A stretch of DNA of 64,000 nt, taken from NCBI GenBank assembly GCA_001464715.1, contig LNDT01000033.1, positions 1 to 64,000 of the forward strand, written 5' to 3'. Position 1 is the stretch's first letter, and every line of letters begins with the position of its first letter. Under the pieces are notes generated by a model, which was given only the letters and a program-made list of their open reading frames with translations, had not been told where the DNA came from and did no database searches. Source of the stretch: Bdellovibrionales bacterium Ga0074137. Its GTDB lineage: Bacteria; Bdellovibrionota; Bdellovibrionia; Bdellovibrionales; JAMPXM01. The translations under genes were made by a program, and so were the position numbers. This document shows, in pieces, positions 42,884-52,332 of this stretch.

Positions 42884-44887
42884 ATGCTTTCGATCGAACA
42901 AGAGCCGATTCGCCTGCCTCCGATTCAGAATGAAGCCGAGGTTCCTGAAGGACGGCTGGTGATTTTTACTGATCATCGAAAGTTGCTCATGCCTCGGCGG
43001 TTCCAATTTCTTTGGGACCAAACTCGAATTGGCGCCTCTATTTATGACCTTTGTCTTCGCCTTCGAGCCCGGGGCGAAACCACTCGGGTTTTTTTAGAAG
43101 TGGCCAGTTACCTTTGTTTTCTGGTGGATCACGATTTGATCGACGATCTTCGCATGGTTCGTCTGGCGGACTCAATCCGCGGCGAATATGAGTGGCCCAG
43201 TGACGTTCTCTCAACACTCAGAGTCTCTGGTGAAATCGCAACGTGGGCCCGCCGGGCTCAACCGCGAGTTCCGTGGACGTCTCGGTCGTTTGATTTTCTT
43301 TCTTCAGTCTTCGTAATTTTATCGATTCCCTTCACGGCTCTACTGGCTGGATTACTTTTCGACTCCGAGGCACGGCCAACGGCATCATGGATTCTTTTTT
43401 TCGTCGCCGGATTTGGTTTCGCGGGAGTTGTCGGAAGGACCGGTGTCGCTGTTTTTAGATCGTTCGCTTCGAATATTGCTGGAGATGCCGGAGAACTTCG
43501 ATGGGTCATGGACCCACTGGGTCCCCACCTTTATTTCAAACCGCACACAGTGACGGGGGCTTTTCGGCGGGCCACGGATTTTGCGCTCTGCTTTGGCGTC
43601 GTGACGATTCCTTTGGCCTTAATACTTTTCGTTCAGTCGCTCGGCGGCCGCTGGGCCGAGGCGGCTCCTCCAAACTCATGGTCTCTGATGTTGATGGGCG
43701 CGCTCTTTTTATCTGCTCTTTCAACTCATCCTGCCACACGAAGCCAGCTGACTGAGTCCCTTCGGGTTTGGAATCGCACCCCAACGGTGTGGCGCGAAGA
43801 CGATGAACTGCGCGAGGTTGAGTTTTTTCATCGCATCGGCGGATTTGTGTCCGTAGTACTGGCCGCTCTTTATATCGGTCAAATTATCACGGCCTCATTT
43901 CAGCTTGCGGCCTCAAATCTTGCGGCAAGTTTTCAAACCGGGACTGCGATTTTATTTTTTACGCTTTTTATCTTCACTTTAGCTATTTATGTCGAACCAT
44001 TTCTTCGGCACGAGCTTCCCGGGTCCTCGAAACGCAATCGGCGTCGACGTCTTTGGGCGACTCGTTTAAAAATTTTGTCGGTGGCCGCCGCGGACCGCGA
44101 ACTTTGGAATGAGCTTCCGGTTCTTCGTCAACTCACAGCGCCTCTTCGGCGCCAGCTTGTGGGTGCTGCGCGCGTTGTTCAGTTCAAACCAGGTGTTTCG
44201 ATTTGTCGGCAAGGTGACACCGATCGCTCACTCTATATTGTTCTTGAGGGTAAGCTTGGCGTTGCAAAAAGTTTTGAAGGTCGGCGGCGAAAAGTCGTAG
44301 CGATTCTATCTGCGGGCGCCGCTTTTGGAGAAACAGCTTTTTTCTTTGGAAGTCCGCGAACCGCCGACGTTGTCGCCATGGAGTCGAGTCGACTTTTGGA
44401 GATTCCTTACTTACATTTGATGAAGGACTTGGATTTGTCATCGAGTGATGAATTCCAGTTTCGCGTTTGGCTTCTTCAAGCACTTTCTGGAAATGCTATG
44501 CTGAAGGAGCTTCCCAGTGAAGCTATGGACACTTTGATTTTCGCAGGGACTCGAAAGACCTTTCGAGCTGGTGAAGCGATATTTACAGAGGGTGCTCCGG
44601 CCAGCGAGTGCTATTTCATCGCCCAAGGTCGCGCGTCGGTGCTTCAGGGCGGACGCAAAATTTCTGAAATGGGAGCGGGCGACGCCTTCGGTGAAATCGC
44701 GCTGTTGAAACCTGGAAGTCGGCGAACGGCTTCGGTGGTTGCTGATAGCGATCTTTTGTGCATGGAGCTTCAAGTCGACTCCTTTTGGGCGCTGCTGGCC
44801 GCTCGTCTCCCGTTGGGAACCGAAGTCGAGCGCTTAGCCATTCGACGCTTAAAAGCCGACGACGATCGCCGCGCCCGAGGCGAGTAA
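42884..44887 (+). CDS. Membrane protein with PqqD-like N-terminus and two cyclic-nucleotide-binding domains
   Basis: A 667-residue protein. Residues about 35-100 (RFQFLWDQTRIGASIYDLCLRLRARG) resemble a PqqD-like small domain. About six membrane helices follow (about 135-385), and two cNMP-binding domains fill the C-terminal part (about 410-530 and 535-650). The second has a near-consensus phosphate-binding cassette, FGEIALLKPGSRRTASV; the first is FGETAFFFGSPRTADVV. The arrangement recalls PqqD-M50-cNMP fusions of predatory bacteria, but I see no HExxH zinc motif, so protease activity is doubtful. It starts 6 bases after pilR, so it may link cAMP or c-di-GMP signals to pilus control. Confidence 0.7.
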   Translation: MLSIEQEPIRLPPIQNEAEVPEGRLVIFTDHRKLLMPRRFQFLWDQTRIGASIYDLCLRLRARGETTRVFLEVASYLCFLVDHDLIDDLRMVRLADSIRGEYEWPSDVLSTLRVSGEIATWARRAQPRVPWTSRSFDFLSSVFVILSIPFTALLAGLLFDSEARPTASWILFFVAGFGFAGVVGRTGVAVFRSFASNIAGDAGELRWVMDPLGPHLYFKPHTVTGAFRRATDFALCFGVVTIPLALILFVQSLGGRWAEAAPPNSWSLMLMGALFLSALSTHPATRSQLTESLRVWNRTPTVWREDDELREVEFFHRIGGFVSVVLAALYIGQIITASFQLAASNLAASFQTGTAILFFTLFIFTLAIYVEPFLRHELPGSSKRNRRRRLWATRLKILSVAAADRELWNELPVLRQLTAPLRRQLVGAARVVQFKPGVSICRQGDTDRSLYIVLEGKLGVAKSFEGRRRKVVAILSAGAAFGETAFFFGSPRTADVVAMESSRLLEIPYLHLMKDLDLSSSDEFQFRVWLLQALSGNAMLKELPSEAMDTLIFAGTRKTFRAGEAIFTEGAPASECYFIAQGRASVLQGGRKISEMGAGDAFGEIALLKPGSRRTASVVADSDLLCMELQVDSFWALLAARLPLGTEVERLAIRRLKADDDRRARGE

Positions 44888-44935
44888 AGCGACGTTTTGC
44901 GGCACTCGTGGGTTGCGAAAACCACTGGTAGCGAA

Positions 44936-45883
44936 ATGAACTTGGCTTCCAGATTGCTCCCTCAGAGTTCGCTTCCTGTAAGGAGGCATCGTCGAATTTC
45001 GAGGGAGCGGACCGTGTTGCTCAAAACCCTTGCGATTCAGGCCTTGGTGCTCGTGTTTTTCACGATCTCTGGCTTGTCCGCTCAGGCTAATATTTTTATT
45101 GAAGACCTGAGGCAGGACGTTTTTCCTGTGCCTCTTGAATTCCAACCTATTGGTGTTCTTCGCACGATCCCCGATGACGAGCGTTGGGGAACGGCTTTCT
45201 TAGTAGGGCAGTGCCACATACTTACGGCCTTTCACGTCGCTTTTCCGAATCACGAAGATGAGAATTTTATCCCCTCCGGAGCGACGAAATCGTCCTTTCA
45301 CGTTGGACGCACAGGTGAGAGTCGAAACAGTCCCAGTGGTTTTTCGGGCCGAAGTTTGGCAACGCCCGTGGCATGGGGTTCGTACAACACACAAACATAC
45401 AGTGGGCTAGAGGGTGATTGGGCACTGCTGCGTCTTGATGACTGCTTAGGGCGTCGTTTTGGATCCATCAGTTTATTTCCTCCGATCTCCTATTCCAATG
45501 AGCGAACAAACAACATTCACTCGGCAAGCTTTCCACAAGACCGAAGCGACCAGGTTGGCTTAACGGTCGAGAAAAACTGTCGCGTTCGAGATTTTGGACC
45601 GGGTCTTCTTTCGGGAATAGATTGTGCGATCACTGTCGGAGCGTCTGGTGGTCCTATTCTGGAAGAAGCCGATGGTCAGTTTTATGCGGTCGGAATTGTG
45701 ATCCGTGAAATGAATCCACAGCCGACCGTACTGCAAAGTTACGAGGCGTCGTCACGAAACATGGCCCTGCTGTCTGAGGCTTTCGTAAAAGACGTTCGAG
45801 CCGTTTTAGATTCGGAGATCGTGACCACACTGTTCGGTCAAGAATCCAACCCAGAGGTTGCGCGCATTCCGTTTAAAAACTAA
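44936..45883 (+). CDS. Secreted trypsin-like serine protease (S1 family)
   Basis: A 315-residue exported protein. A basic N-terminus and hydrophobic stretch (LLKTLAIQALVLVFFTISGLSAQA) form the signal peptide. The catalytic triad is histidine in CHILTAFHVAF, aspartate in GDWALLRLDD and serine in TVGASGGPILEE (GxSGGP form). Paired cysteines flank the triad. It is probably periplasmic or secreted. The ATG at 44936 is preferred over a TTG at 44897 because it gives a shorter leader; no clear ribosome site helps. It follows the cNMP gene by about 50 bases. Confidence 0.8.
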   Translation: MNLASRLLPQSSLPVRRHRRISRERTVLLKTLAIQALVLVFFTISGLSAQANIFIEDLRQDVFPVPLEFQPIGVLRTIPDDERWGTAFLVGQCHILTAFHVAFPNHEDENFIPSGATKSSFHVGRTGESRNSPSGFSGRSLATPVAWGSYNTQTYSGLEGDWALLRLDDCLGRRFGSISLFPPISYSNERTNNIHSASFPQDRSDQVGLTVEKNCRVRDFGPGLLSGIDCAITVGASGGPILEEADGQFYAVGIVIREMNPQPTVLQSYEASSRNMALLSEAFVKDVRAVLDSEIVTTLFGQESNPEVARIPFKN

Positions 45884-45894
45884 GTTGATCGTCA

Positions 45895-46713
45895 GTGCAC
45901 GAGCTCATCTTGTTCTCAGTTTCAATTTTGGCGGGTTTTCTTGGAGCCGTACTCGGTATCGGCGGTGGCATGATTGTCGTTCCGGTTCTAACTTTGTACT
46001 TTGAAGTCGACATCCGCTACGCCATTGCGGCGAGTCTTGTTTCCATCGTCGCAACGTCCTCGGGCGCAGCCGCAAGCTTTCTTCGAGATCATTTAACAAA
46101 CCTCAGAGTTGCGGTCGTTTTGGAAATCGGCACAGTGGCGGGCGCCGTCACGGGGTTCCTCATAGTTACCTGGATTGAGCCCAAGCTATTGTTTTTGGTG
46201 TTCGGATTCTTTCTGCTTTTCTCGGTGAGTATGATGCTGAGAAAGCGCGGAGATAATTTGGCCGACGTCGATCACCCTTGGTCGCGTGCCCTTAAGCTTG
46301 GTGGAACATTTAGCGACGAGACCGGAAAGCGGATTGATTACAAAGTGGCCAATGTACCGGTGGGCCTTGCGGTTATGTATGTGGCAGGCGTTCTGTCAGC
46401 AATTCTTGGAATCGGAAGTGGAGTTCTCAAAGTCTTGGCCATGGACTCGGCGATGAAACTTCCCATCAAGGTTTCGTCAGCGACGTCGAACTTTATGATT
46501 GGCGTGACGGCGACTGCAAGTGCCGGCGCTTACTTTCTTCAGGGAATGATTCGCCCTGAAATTGCGGCCCCCGTCGCAGTAGGAATCATTATCGGCTCTT
46601 GGTTTGGCGCACGCGCTATGATTGCGATGAAGCCCAAAACGATAAGATATTTGTTTGCGACTCTTCTGGGGGTTGTGTCGTTTCAAATGATCTGGCGCGG
46701 ACTACAACCATGA
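45895..46713 (+). CDS. TauE/SafE-family sulfite/anion exporter
   Basis: A 272-residue membrane protein with two homologous halves, each starting with a glycine-rich motif: FLGAVLGIGGGMIVVPVLTLYFEV and LSAILGIGSGVLKVLAMDSAMKLP. About eight membrane helices are expected. TauE/SafE proteins export sulfite, sulfoacetate or related anions. The start is GTG 45895, and the stop overlaps the DUF1634 start (ATGA). The two form a widespread gene pair. Confidence 0.88.
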   Translation: MHELILFSVSILAGFLGAVLGIGGGMIVVPVLTLYFEVDIRYAIAASLVSIVATSSGAAASFLRDHLTNLRVAVVLEIGTVAGAVTGFLIVTWIEPKLLFLVFGFFLLFSVSMMLRKRGDNLADVDHPWSRALKLGGTFSDETGKRIDYKVANVPVGLAVMYVAGVLSAILGIGSGVLKVLAMDSAMKLPIKVSSATSNFMIGVTATASAGAYFLQGMIRPEIAAPVAVGIIIGSWFGARAMIAMKPKTIRYLFATLLGVVSFQMIWRGLQP

Positions 46714-47090
46714 AAACGCACAACGACGATCTCGATATTAGAATCGCCAAAGTTTTGCGTGTCGGCGTCGTCATCGCGGGCGCACTTATTTTTGTCGGAT
46801 GGCTGTCGCAAATTTCTGTCGGCGACCTTGCGACTCGTTCCGATATGGTCTTCGATCAGTTTCGAATCTATGAAAGTCGCCCACTCTTTGGCGTTCTTGA
46901 GGCTTTGCTTCAAGAGGGCCGATGGGGCGTTTTGTTGTCTTATTTAGGTCTCGCGGTCCTTATCGCGCTTCCGGCAATCCGTGTCTTCATGACATTCGTG
47001 AGCTTTGTCATATACCGAGATCTCGTATTATCCGTTTTGTCGGCCATTGTTTTTCTAAGTCTCATGGTCAGCTTTTCCTTGGGACTCTAA
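46710..47090 (+). CDS. DUF1634 membrane protein
   Basis: A 126-residue protein with three predicted membrane helices: VLRVGVVIAGALIFVGWLS, WGVLLSYLGLAVLIALPAIRVFM and LVLSVLSAIVFLSLMVSFSLGL. DUF1634 proteins are almost always next to a TauE/SafE exporter and are likely an accessory subunit of it; the exact role is not known. The start overlaps the exporter stop. It ends tail-to-tail with the DUF4010 gene, 26 bases away. Confidence 0.8.
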   Translation: MKTHNDDLDIRIAKVLRVGVVIAGALIFVGWLSQISVGDLATRSDMVFDQFRIYESRPLFGVLEALLQEGRWGVLLSYLGLAVLIALPAIRVFMTFVSFVIYRDLVLSVLSAIVFLSLMVSFSLGL

Positions 47091-47116
47091 GAACGCGACT
47101 TTATTTTCAGGATCCG

Positions 47117-47971
47117 TTAGAGGAACAAAATCGACCAGCTCAACACCAGCGATAGCAATATTAAAGCTGTCAGCTTCGCAGTTCGGTGAGCGAGACCTTT
47201 GCTTCCCAATGTATAAACTAAAAAAAGCTTTGAGACATACGAGGCTGCTACCGACAGGGCCATGAGGTTTCCTAAGGTTTGAACTTTAAATTCCCCGGCT
47301 TCAAAAAGCTGAATATTCGCAATCAGCGACCCGTGGATTTCGAACAGCGAAACAAGAAAAGTCAGCGTCGACAATCCGCTTTGGCCAAAGGAGAGTTGGA
47401 GAACTTTTGAAATGGCCAAGATGCCAATAATAAATCCGGTGAGGCTCAGGATCGGGAGAATACGAAACTCGGTGTCTGCGATGTTGATTTGGGCTCCGTC
47501 GATACGTCGCGATTGCATGACGATAAGGACCGAAGTCGCAAGAAGCGGTCCTAAAAAAATGAGTAAAACCGTGTGAGGAATTTCGGTGGCTCCTATCGCG
47601 AGAACAGCAAGACCCTCAATTAACATCGCCGCCGTGGCTGATAGAAATTTCAGAGTCTCAATAGGGGCTGAGTTTTTTGAGGTGGAAACTGTTTGTCGGC
47701 TCTGACGAGCCAGTGCCGCGGTGGTGGCCGTACTCGAGACGATTCCACCAAAAAGTCCGGTCAAAAGTGCCCCAGCCTTCACGCCGGGCATGTGAGAGAA
47801 TAAAACGCCGAGGCCTTGTAGCAGCGTTAGAGCGAAGATCAGTGTGACCAGTTTAGAAGCGTTGAAAAGGCCCCACGGATCAAGCGCGCGGTTGGGGAGA
47901 ATCAAAAGCAGTGCCCCTAAGATGAGCAATGTTGCAACGGGCTTTACCCAAATGGACTTCTTGCGATTCAT
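47117..47971 (-). CDS. DUF4010 (MgtC-related) membrane protein
   Basis: A 284-residue polytopic membrane protein. The segment LPNRALDPWGLFNASKLVTLIFALTLLQGLGV and the motif GLFGGIVSSTATTAALARQSR identify the DUF4010 family, usually found as the C-terminal half of MgtC/SapB-like proteins. About eight helices are expected. The MgtC part is absent here, so the product is a stand-alone DUF4010 protein. The transported species is unknown. The start at 47971 is by analogy; a TTG at 47995 is possible and neither has a strong ribosome site. Confidence 0.75.
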   Translation of the reverse strand: MNRKKSIWVKPVATLLILGALLLILPNRALDPWGLFNASKLVTLIFALTLLQGLGVLFSHMPGVKAGALLTGLFGGIVSSTATTAALARQSRQTVSTSKNSAPIETLKFLSATAAMLIEGLAVLAIGATEIPHTVLLIFLGPLLATSVLIVMQSRRIDGAQINIADTEFRILPILSLTGFIIGILAISKVLQLSFGQSGLSTLTFLVSLFEIHGSLIANIQLFEAGEFKVQTLGNLMALSVAASYVSKLFLVYTLGSKGLAHRTAKLTALILLSLVLSWSILFL

Positions 47972-48206
47972 GGTCAAGACGGCAGTGAAACACAAATGGT
48001 GATGAAGCTCCAGGGAATCTTGGGACGGGGCATGAGGGAAGAGGCGGGAGTTTTGGGACGTCGGGGGAAGTTTTCGCAGTGAATATTCGGCGCTTCCTCT
48101 GTTTGCAGCGTTCTCGATTCAAAAGCTTTGCGGCATGAATTCGGCAAAGTAGGACCCGCGTAGGGAATCAACGCGCAATGATGCGCCTCAAGCAAAGGAA
48201 CCACAG

Positions 48207-48803
48207 ATGCACTTAAATTCATTTTCGTCGATCGTCGTCGGACTCACATTGGCACTTTCGGCATCCGCGATGGCTCAAACAGGGGAGACGTCGGAGTCGT
48301 CAAATTCTCAATCTTCTTCTGGCGTTTTTCCCCGGGTTGAAGCGGTGAGAGATCAGGCGGGCCTTCGGCCTCATGTTGGTGCGAAGCTTGGTGTTGCGAA
48401 TCCTGAAGGAAGTTACGATACGTCCGCAGAAATGGGATTAGATATTGGTTTTCAACCTTACGTGCCCTTCGGCGTGGGACTGGCAATAGCGACTTCAAGT
48501 AACCCCTCTGAAACTTCAGCAAAAGATCTCGAGCGAACTTCAGTTTTGGCAAGAGGTACATACAACTTTGGCGGGTCGACGATAGTCTTAAAAGACAGCT
48601 GGGTTGGCGTTGCTGCGGGTCCAGTGTTCCGAAACGATGGTACGGATTTGGGTGTGGCTCCCATTGTTGGATTTGATATTCCAATTCTTGAAAATGAAAG
48701 ATCGCACTTTACGTTGGGAGCGGACGCAAAGTACTTGGCTCTTGTTAATAGCGATGAGTCAGATTCGCTGACCTTGAGCGGAGCTTTGAAGTACTGGTTC
48801 TGA
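48207..48803 (+). CDS. Small outer-membrane beta-barrel protein
   Basis: A 198-residue exported protein. The signal peptide ends at SASAMA-QTGE, then a serine-rich linker, then alternating amphipathic strands (GLRPHVGAKLGVANPEG, MGLDIGFQPYVPFGVGLAIAT, SVLARGTYNFGG) to a terminal YWF, the usual outer-membrane signal. Eight strands fit an OmpA/OmpW-sized barrel. The specific function is unknown. The start ATG follows an AAAGGAA-like ribosome site. Confidence 0.75.
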   Translation: MHLNSFSSIVVGLTLALSASAMAQTGETSESSNSQSSSGVFPRVEAVRDQAGLRPHVGAKLGVANPEGSYDTSAEMGLDIGFQPYVPFGVGLAIATSSNPSETSAKDLERTSVLARGTYNFGGSTIVLKDSWVGVAAGPVFRNDGTDLGVAPIVGFDIPILENERSHFTLGADAKYLALVNSDESDSLTLSGALKYWF

Positions 48804-48822
48804 AGTAGGGTCCACTTACAAC

Positions 48823-48846
48823 GGTCACCGTCAAAGGACGGTGACC
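48823..48846. terminator. Hairpin between convergent genes
   Basis: A perfect 10-bp stem GGTCACCGTC-AAAG-GACGGTGACC lies between the 3' ends of the beta-barrel gene (plus) and copA (minus). It is placed to stop transcription from both sides, but neither strand has a strong U-tract, so it may work with Rho or only protect mRNA ends. Confidence 0.5.
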
Positions 48847-48875
48847 TCAAACAATGCAAACTCCTCTAATTTTCT

Positions 48876-51218
48876 CTAGAGTTTAGTTCGATTGAGCCTC
48901 AGAGCGTTTCCAACAACTGAAACAGAACTTAGACTCATCGCCAAACTGGCCAGCATGGGGCTCAGTAGTATTCCAAATGACGGATAAAGAAGTCCTGCCG
49001 CTATGGGCACGCCCAGAACGTTGTAGCCAAAAGCGAAGATCAAGTTTTGTCGGATATTTTTCATTGTGGCCTGGCTCAGGCGGTGGGCTCGAACGATCCC
49101 CGTTAAATCGCCTTTTACCAAAGTGACGCCGGCACTTTCAATGGCGACGTCTGTTCCTGTTCCCATTGCAATTCCAATGTCCGCTTGGGCCAGCGCAGGA
49201 GCATCGTTAATTCCATCGCCCGCCATAGCGACAATCTGTCCCTCCGACTGAAGTCGCCGTATGATTTCATTTTTCTGCTGCGGTAAAACTTCCGCTTCGA
49301 CCCGGTCGATCCCCATCTCGCGAGCCACAACTTCCGCCGTGTGCCGGCTGTCGCCAGTGAGCATGATCACTTGAATTTTTTTAGAATGAAAATACGCAAG
49401 CGCCGGTTTTGCCGATTCTTTCACTGGATCCTTTACAGCGATGACGGCGGCAGGTTTTCCATCGATAGCAGCAAGCATGGCCCCGTGGCCAGTGCTCTGA
49501 AGATCCTTTGCGATCTGAACGAGCTCTTCCGCCGGAACGCCAAATTTCTCCATCAGTTTTTTGTTTCCGACAAGAATCGTGCGCCCTAGGACTTTACCGC
49601 TGACGCCCATTCCTGTGATGGATTCAAAATCGGTGACCGATTCTGTTTTCAAATTTCGTTCTGCGGCACCGCGAACAATGGCTTCGGCTAAGGGGTGTTC
49701 ACTGGATTTTTCAAGAGACGCCACGGCCATCAGTGCGTCTGACTCCGTGAATCCGTTGAACGTTTTTACCAGCGCGAGCTTTGGTTTACCAAGCGTCAGC
49801 GTTCCCGTTTTATCCACGACAAGTGTCGTTATTTTTTCCAGTCCCTCTAAAGCGTCCGCACTTTTAATTAAGACACCAAGATTGGCCCCTTTGCCTGTTC
49901 CGACCATGATCGACATGGGCGTCGCAAGCCCCAGCGCACACGGACACGCGATGATAAGAACGGCGACCGCGTTAATAATCGCATAAGTCAATTTTGGTTC
50001 CGGTCCGAAAATGTACCAAGTGATGGCTGTGATCACAGCAATCAACACGACAGCAGGAACAAAGTAGCCAGCGACGGTGTCCGCTAGCTTTTGAATAGGA
50101 GCGCGGCTTCGCTGGGCTTGTGAAACCATTTTTACGATTTGAGCGAGTAGGGTCTCGGAACCGACTTTCGTAGCCTTCATGATCAAAGCGCCGGTTCCGT
50201 TGACCGTGGCACCCGTGACAGGGTCGCCCGTTTCTTTTTCAACCGGGACTGGCTCACCTGTGATCATCGATTCATCGATAAGGCTTCGGCCTTCGGTCAC
50301 TTCTCCGTCCACCGGAATTTTTTCGCCGGGTCTTACTCGCAAAAGATCTCCGACGTGGATATGCTCAATTGGAACATCTTGTTCGTTTCCATCGGTGCCA
50401 ATTCTTCGCGCTGTCTTTGGAGCAAGACCCATGAGCGCACGAATTGCATTTCCGGTTTTGCTTCGGGCCCGAAGCTCCAGCACCTGGCCAAGAAGGACCA
50501 GCGCGATGATGACAGCGGCGGCCTCATAATAAAGCGGCACCATTCCACCGTGGACTTTTAAGCTTTCTGGAAAAATAGAGGGATAGAATGTTCCGACCAA
50601 ACTGAACACGTAGGCGACACCGGTTCCGAGTGCAATCAAAGTGAACATATTGAAGTTTCGAGACTTCAGCGACGCCCATCCTCTTTCGAAAAATGGAAGG
50701 CCCGCCCAAAGCACGACGGGTGTTGCAAGTAAGAACTGAATCCCAGCGTTGATCGCAGCGGGGAGGGCGTGCTGGACTGGTTGTCCAGGGATGAGATCCG
50801 ACATCGCAAGAAATAGCAGTGGAAGCGTCAGTGGAATGCTGACTTTTAGTCGTCGCGTGAAGTCGATCAGCTCGGGATTTTCGACTTCATCAAGGGAAAT
50901 CTCTTCAGGCTCAAGTGCCATTCCACAGATCGGGCAGCTGCCGGGCCCCTTTTGCCGAATTTCGGGATGCATCGGGCAGGTGTGGATAGCGTCCGTGTCG
51001 GCGTTTGTTGGTTCTGTAATCTTTGTCGACAAAAATTTCTGCGGTTCCGCATCGAACTTGATTTTGCATTTTGGATTACAGAAGTAAAATACTTCACCCT
51101 TGTATTTGGTGGTACCGCCCTTCGCTGTCGCGGGGTCGATCATCATTCCGCAGACCGGGTCTTTCACGAGAGTCGCTTCGGTTTTTTCTTTTGGTGGGAT
51201 TGAGCAGCATTGATTCAT
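48876..51218 (-). CDS. copA: Copper-exporting P1B-type ATPase
   Basis: A 780-residue Cu(I) pump. It begins with a YHS domain ([16 protein letters not shown]...CNPKCKIKF, about residues 20-62), then a heavy-metal-binding domain ([26 protein letters not shown], about 79-105), instead of CxxC MXD domains. The P-type core has TGE in [13 protein letters not shown], the CPC metal site in [10 protein letters not shown], phosphorylation DKTGTLT, the SEHPLAEA histidine and [12 protein letters not shown]-terminal YN and MSLSS match the P1B-1 copper group. AAGGAG lies ahead of the ATG, and a CueR-type promoter precedes it. Confidence 0.95.
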   Translation of the reverse strand: MNQCCSIPPKEKTEATLVKDPVCGMMIDPATAKGGTTKYKGEVFYFCNPKCKIKFDAEPQKFLSTKITEPTNADTDAIHTCPMHPEIRQKGPGSCPICGMALEPEEISLDEVENPELIDFTRRLKVSIPLTLPLLFLAMSDLIPGQPVQHALPAAINAGIQFLLATPVVLWAGLPFFERGWASLKSRNFNMFTLIALGTGVAYVFSLVGTFYPSIFPESLKVHGGMVPLYYEAAAVIIALVLLGQVLELRARSKTGNAIRALMGLAPKTARRIGTDGNEQDVPIEHIHVGDLLRVRPGEKIPVDGEVTEGRSLIDESMITGEPVPVEKETGDPVTGATVNGTGALIMKATKVGSETLLAQIVKMVSQAQRSRAPIQKLADTVAGYFVPAVVLIAVITAITWYIFGPEPKLTYAIINAVAVLIIACPCALGLATPMSIMVGTGKGANLGVLIKSADALEGLEKITTLVVDKTGTLTLGKPKLALVKTFNGFTESDALMAVASLEKSSEHPLAEAIVRGAAERNLKTESVTDFESITGMGVSGKVLGRTILVGNKKLMEKFGVPAEELVQIAKDLQSTGHGAMLAAIDGKPAAVIAVKDPVKESAKPALAYFHSKKIQVIMLTGDSRHTAEVVAREMGIDRVEAEVLPQQKNEIIRRLQSEGQIVAMAGDGINDAPALAQADIGIAMGTGTDVAIESAGVTLVKGDLTGIVRAHRLSQATMKNIRQNLIFAFGYNVLGVPIAAGLLYPSFGILLSPMLASLAMSLSSVSVVGNALRLNRTKL

Positions 51219-51235
51219 AATGTCTCCTTAAACTC

Positions 51236-51266
51236 AGTGTGCAGCTTCCAGCAATTGGAAGGTCAA
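51236..51266 (-). promoter_or_regulatory. CueR-type promoter/operator of copA
   Basis: On the minus strand, TTGACC (51261-51266), a 19-base spacer and CACACT (51236-51241) form a MerR-type promoter. The spacer holds the dyad CTTCCA-attgc-TGGAAG, read here on the minus strand (51245-51261), close to the E. coli copA operator. The over-long spacer is the hallmark of MerR-family control, where the activator untwists the DNA. Confidence 0.82.
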
Positions 51267-51292
51267 ACTTAAAAGTTCATTCCTGCATTAGC

Positions 51293-51323
51293 TTGACGTT
51301 CCAGCGATTGGAAGCTTTAAAAT
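51293..51323 (+). promoter_or_regulatory. CueR-type promoter/operator of the regulator gene
   Basis: On the plus strand, TTGACG (51293-51298), 19 bases, then TAAAAT (51318-51323). The spacer carries the dyad TTCCA-gcgat-TGGAA (51299-51313), nearly the same as the copA operator. Transcription is predicted to begin at about the start codon (51330), implying a leaderless mRNA and copper-induced autoactivation. Confidence 0.78.
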
Positions 51324-51329
51324 GATTCC

Positions 51330-51740
51330 ATGAGCACTACAGCCGCCAAGAACGTCAATATCGGGGAAGCCGCAAAGCGTTCGGGAGTGAACGCAAAGTT
51401 AATTCGTCATTATGAGTCAATTGGGATCGTTCCCAAGGCAGGCCGAAGTGACTCGGGTTACCGCACCTATTCAGAGGCAGATATTCATATTTTGTCGTTT
51501 GTTAAGAGATCTCGGAACTTGGGTTTCTCGATGAAAGAGATAAAAAAGCTCGTTGGTCTTTGGCGCAACAAAAGCCGCGCAAGCTCTGATGTTAAAAGTC
51601 TTGCCGTAAAACACATTGAAGATATGGAACAGAAGATTTCCGAACTTGAGGCGATGGTGCAGACTTTGAGGCATTTAGCAAAAACCTGCCACGGGGATGG
51701 CAGGCCGGATTGTCCGATTCTCAACGATCTTGGAAACTGA
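51330..51740 (+). CDS. CueR-like copper-responsive MerR regulator
   Basis: A 136-residue MerR-family activator. The winged HTH is IGEAAKRSGVNAKLIRHYESIGIVPKAGRSDSGYRTYSE, followed by a dimerisation coiled coil. The C-terminal metal loop CHGDGRPDCPIL matches the CueR Cu(I)-binding loop with two cysteines 7 residues apart. It is divergent from copA and would activate it when cytoplasmic Cu(I) rises. The start is the only convincing Met and lies 6 bases after the predicted -10 box. It ends 5 bases from the end of the opposite-strand periplasmic gene. Confidence 0.93.
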   Translation: MSTTAAKNVNIGEAAKRSGVNAKLIRHYESIGIVPKAGRSDSGYRTYSEADIHILSFVKRSRNLGFSMKEIKKLVGLWRNKSRASSDVKSLAVKHIEDMEQKISELEAMVQTLRHLAKTCHGDGRPDCPILNDLGN

Positions 51741-51745
51741 TTTGA

Positions 51746-52210
51746 TCAGTGGTGGGCGTGACCGTCGTCGACTTTTTTCGATTCTTTTTGTGACGGCATT
51801 TGCATCGCCGCTTGTAACTTCATCGGAAGCTCGTACTTCGCGGGCATGCCTTTTTGGTTCGCTCGATTGGCCTCGACAACGAGTTCGCCTTTCTTATTTA
51901 GGTCGACGTTCTTCGGGAACTGACAGACGAAGAAGTTCGATTCCGCCTTGCAAGTCTGTGAGGATTTCGACTCTGTGTGGGTCACTTTAAGACTTGAATC
52001 CTTCACCACTGGGTTCTTCCAATTGAGATCTAAGAGATAAACTTTAAGTTTGCTCGCCTCCATGACAATAGCCTCCGTATGAAAAGCTCCTGGCATTCGA
52101 ATAAATCCGCCGTTGGGCCCCGGTTTATCTTCACCGTGAGCGGCCGCGAATTGCGCTCCAAGAGTCAGTGCGAGAGTTCCTGAAAATACCAAGGACATAA
52201 ACTTTTTCAT
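51746..52210 (-). CDS. Periplasmic His/Met protein, probably metal-binding
   Basis: A 154-residue exported protein. The signal peptide ends at FAAA-HGEDK, so the mature protein begins with histidine. HGEDKPGPNGGFIRMPGAFHTEAIV resembles small periplasmic proteins of copper and heavy-metal clusters that start with a His-rich GPNGG turn. Two cysteines (QTCKAESNFFVC) may form a disulfide, and the tail has methionines and DDGHAHH. It sits beside the copA/cueR module and probably binds copper in the periplasm; this is inferred from context and composition only. Confidence 0.65.
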   Translation of the reverse strand: MKKFMSLVFSGTLALTLGAQFAAAHGEDKPGPNGGFIRMPGAFHTEAIVMEASKLKVYLLDLNWKNPVVKDSSLKVTHTESKSSQTCKAESNFFVCQFPKNVDLNKKGELVVEANRANQKGMPAKYELPMKLQAAMQMPSQKESKKVDDGHAHH

Positions 52211-52332
52211 TCACGCTCCATCTTCAAAGTGTTTAATAAAGAGGTATACCTACCCTTACAGTTTGGTCAACGGCGCGGCACCTTGAGTTTGCTTTATTGG
52301 ACACTTAGAAGAATTCGGATTACGCTGATGGT

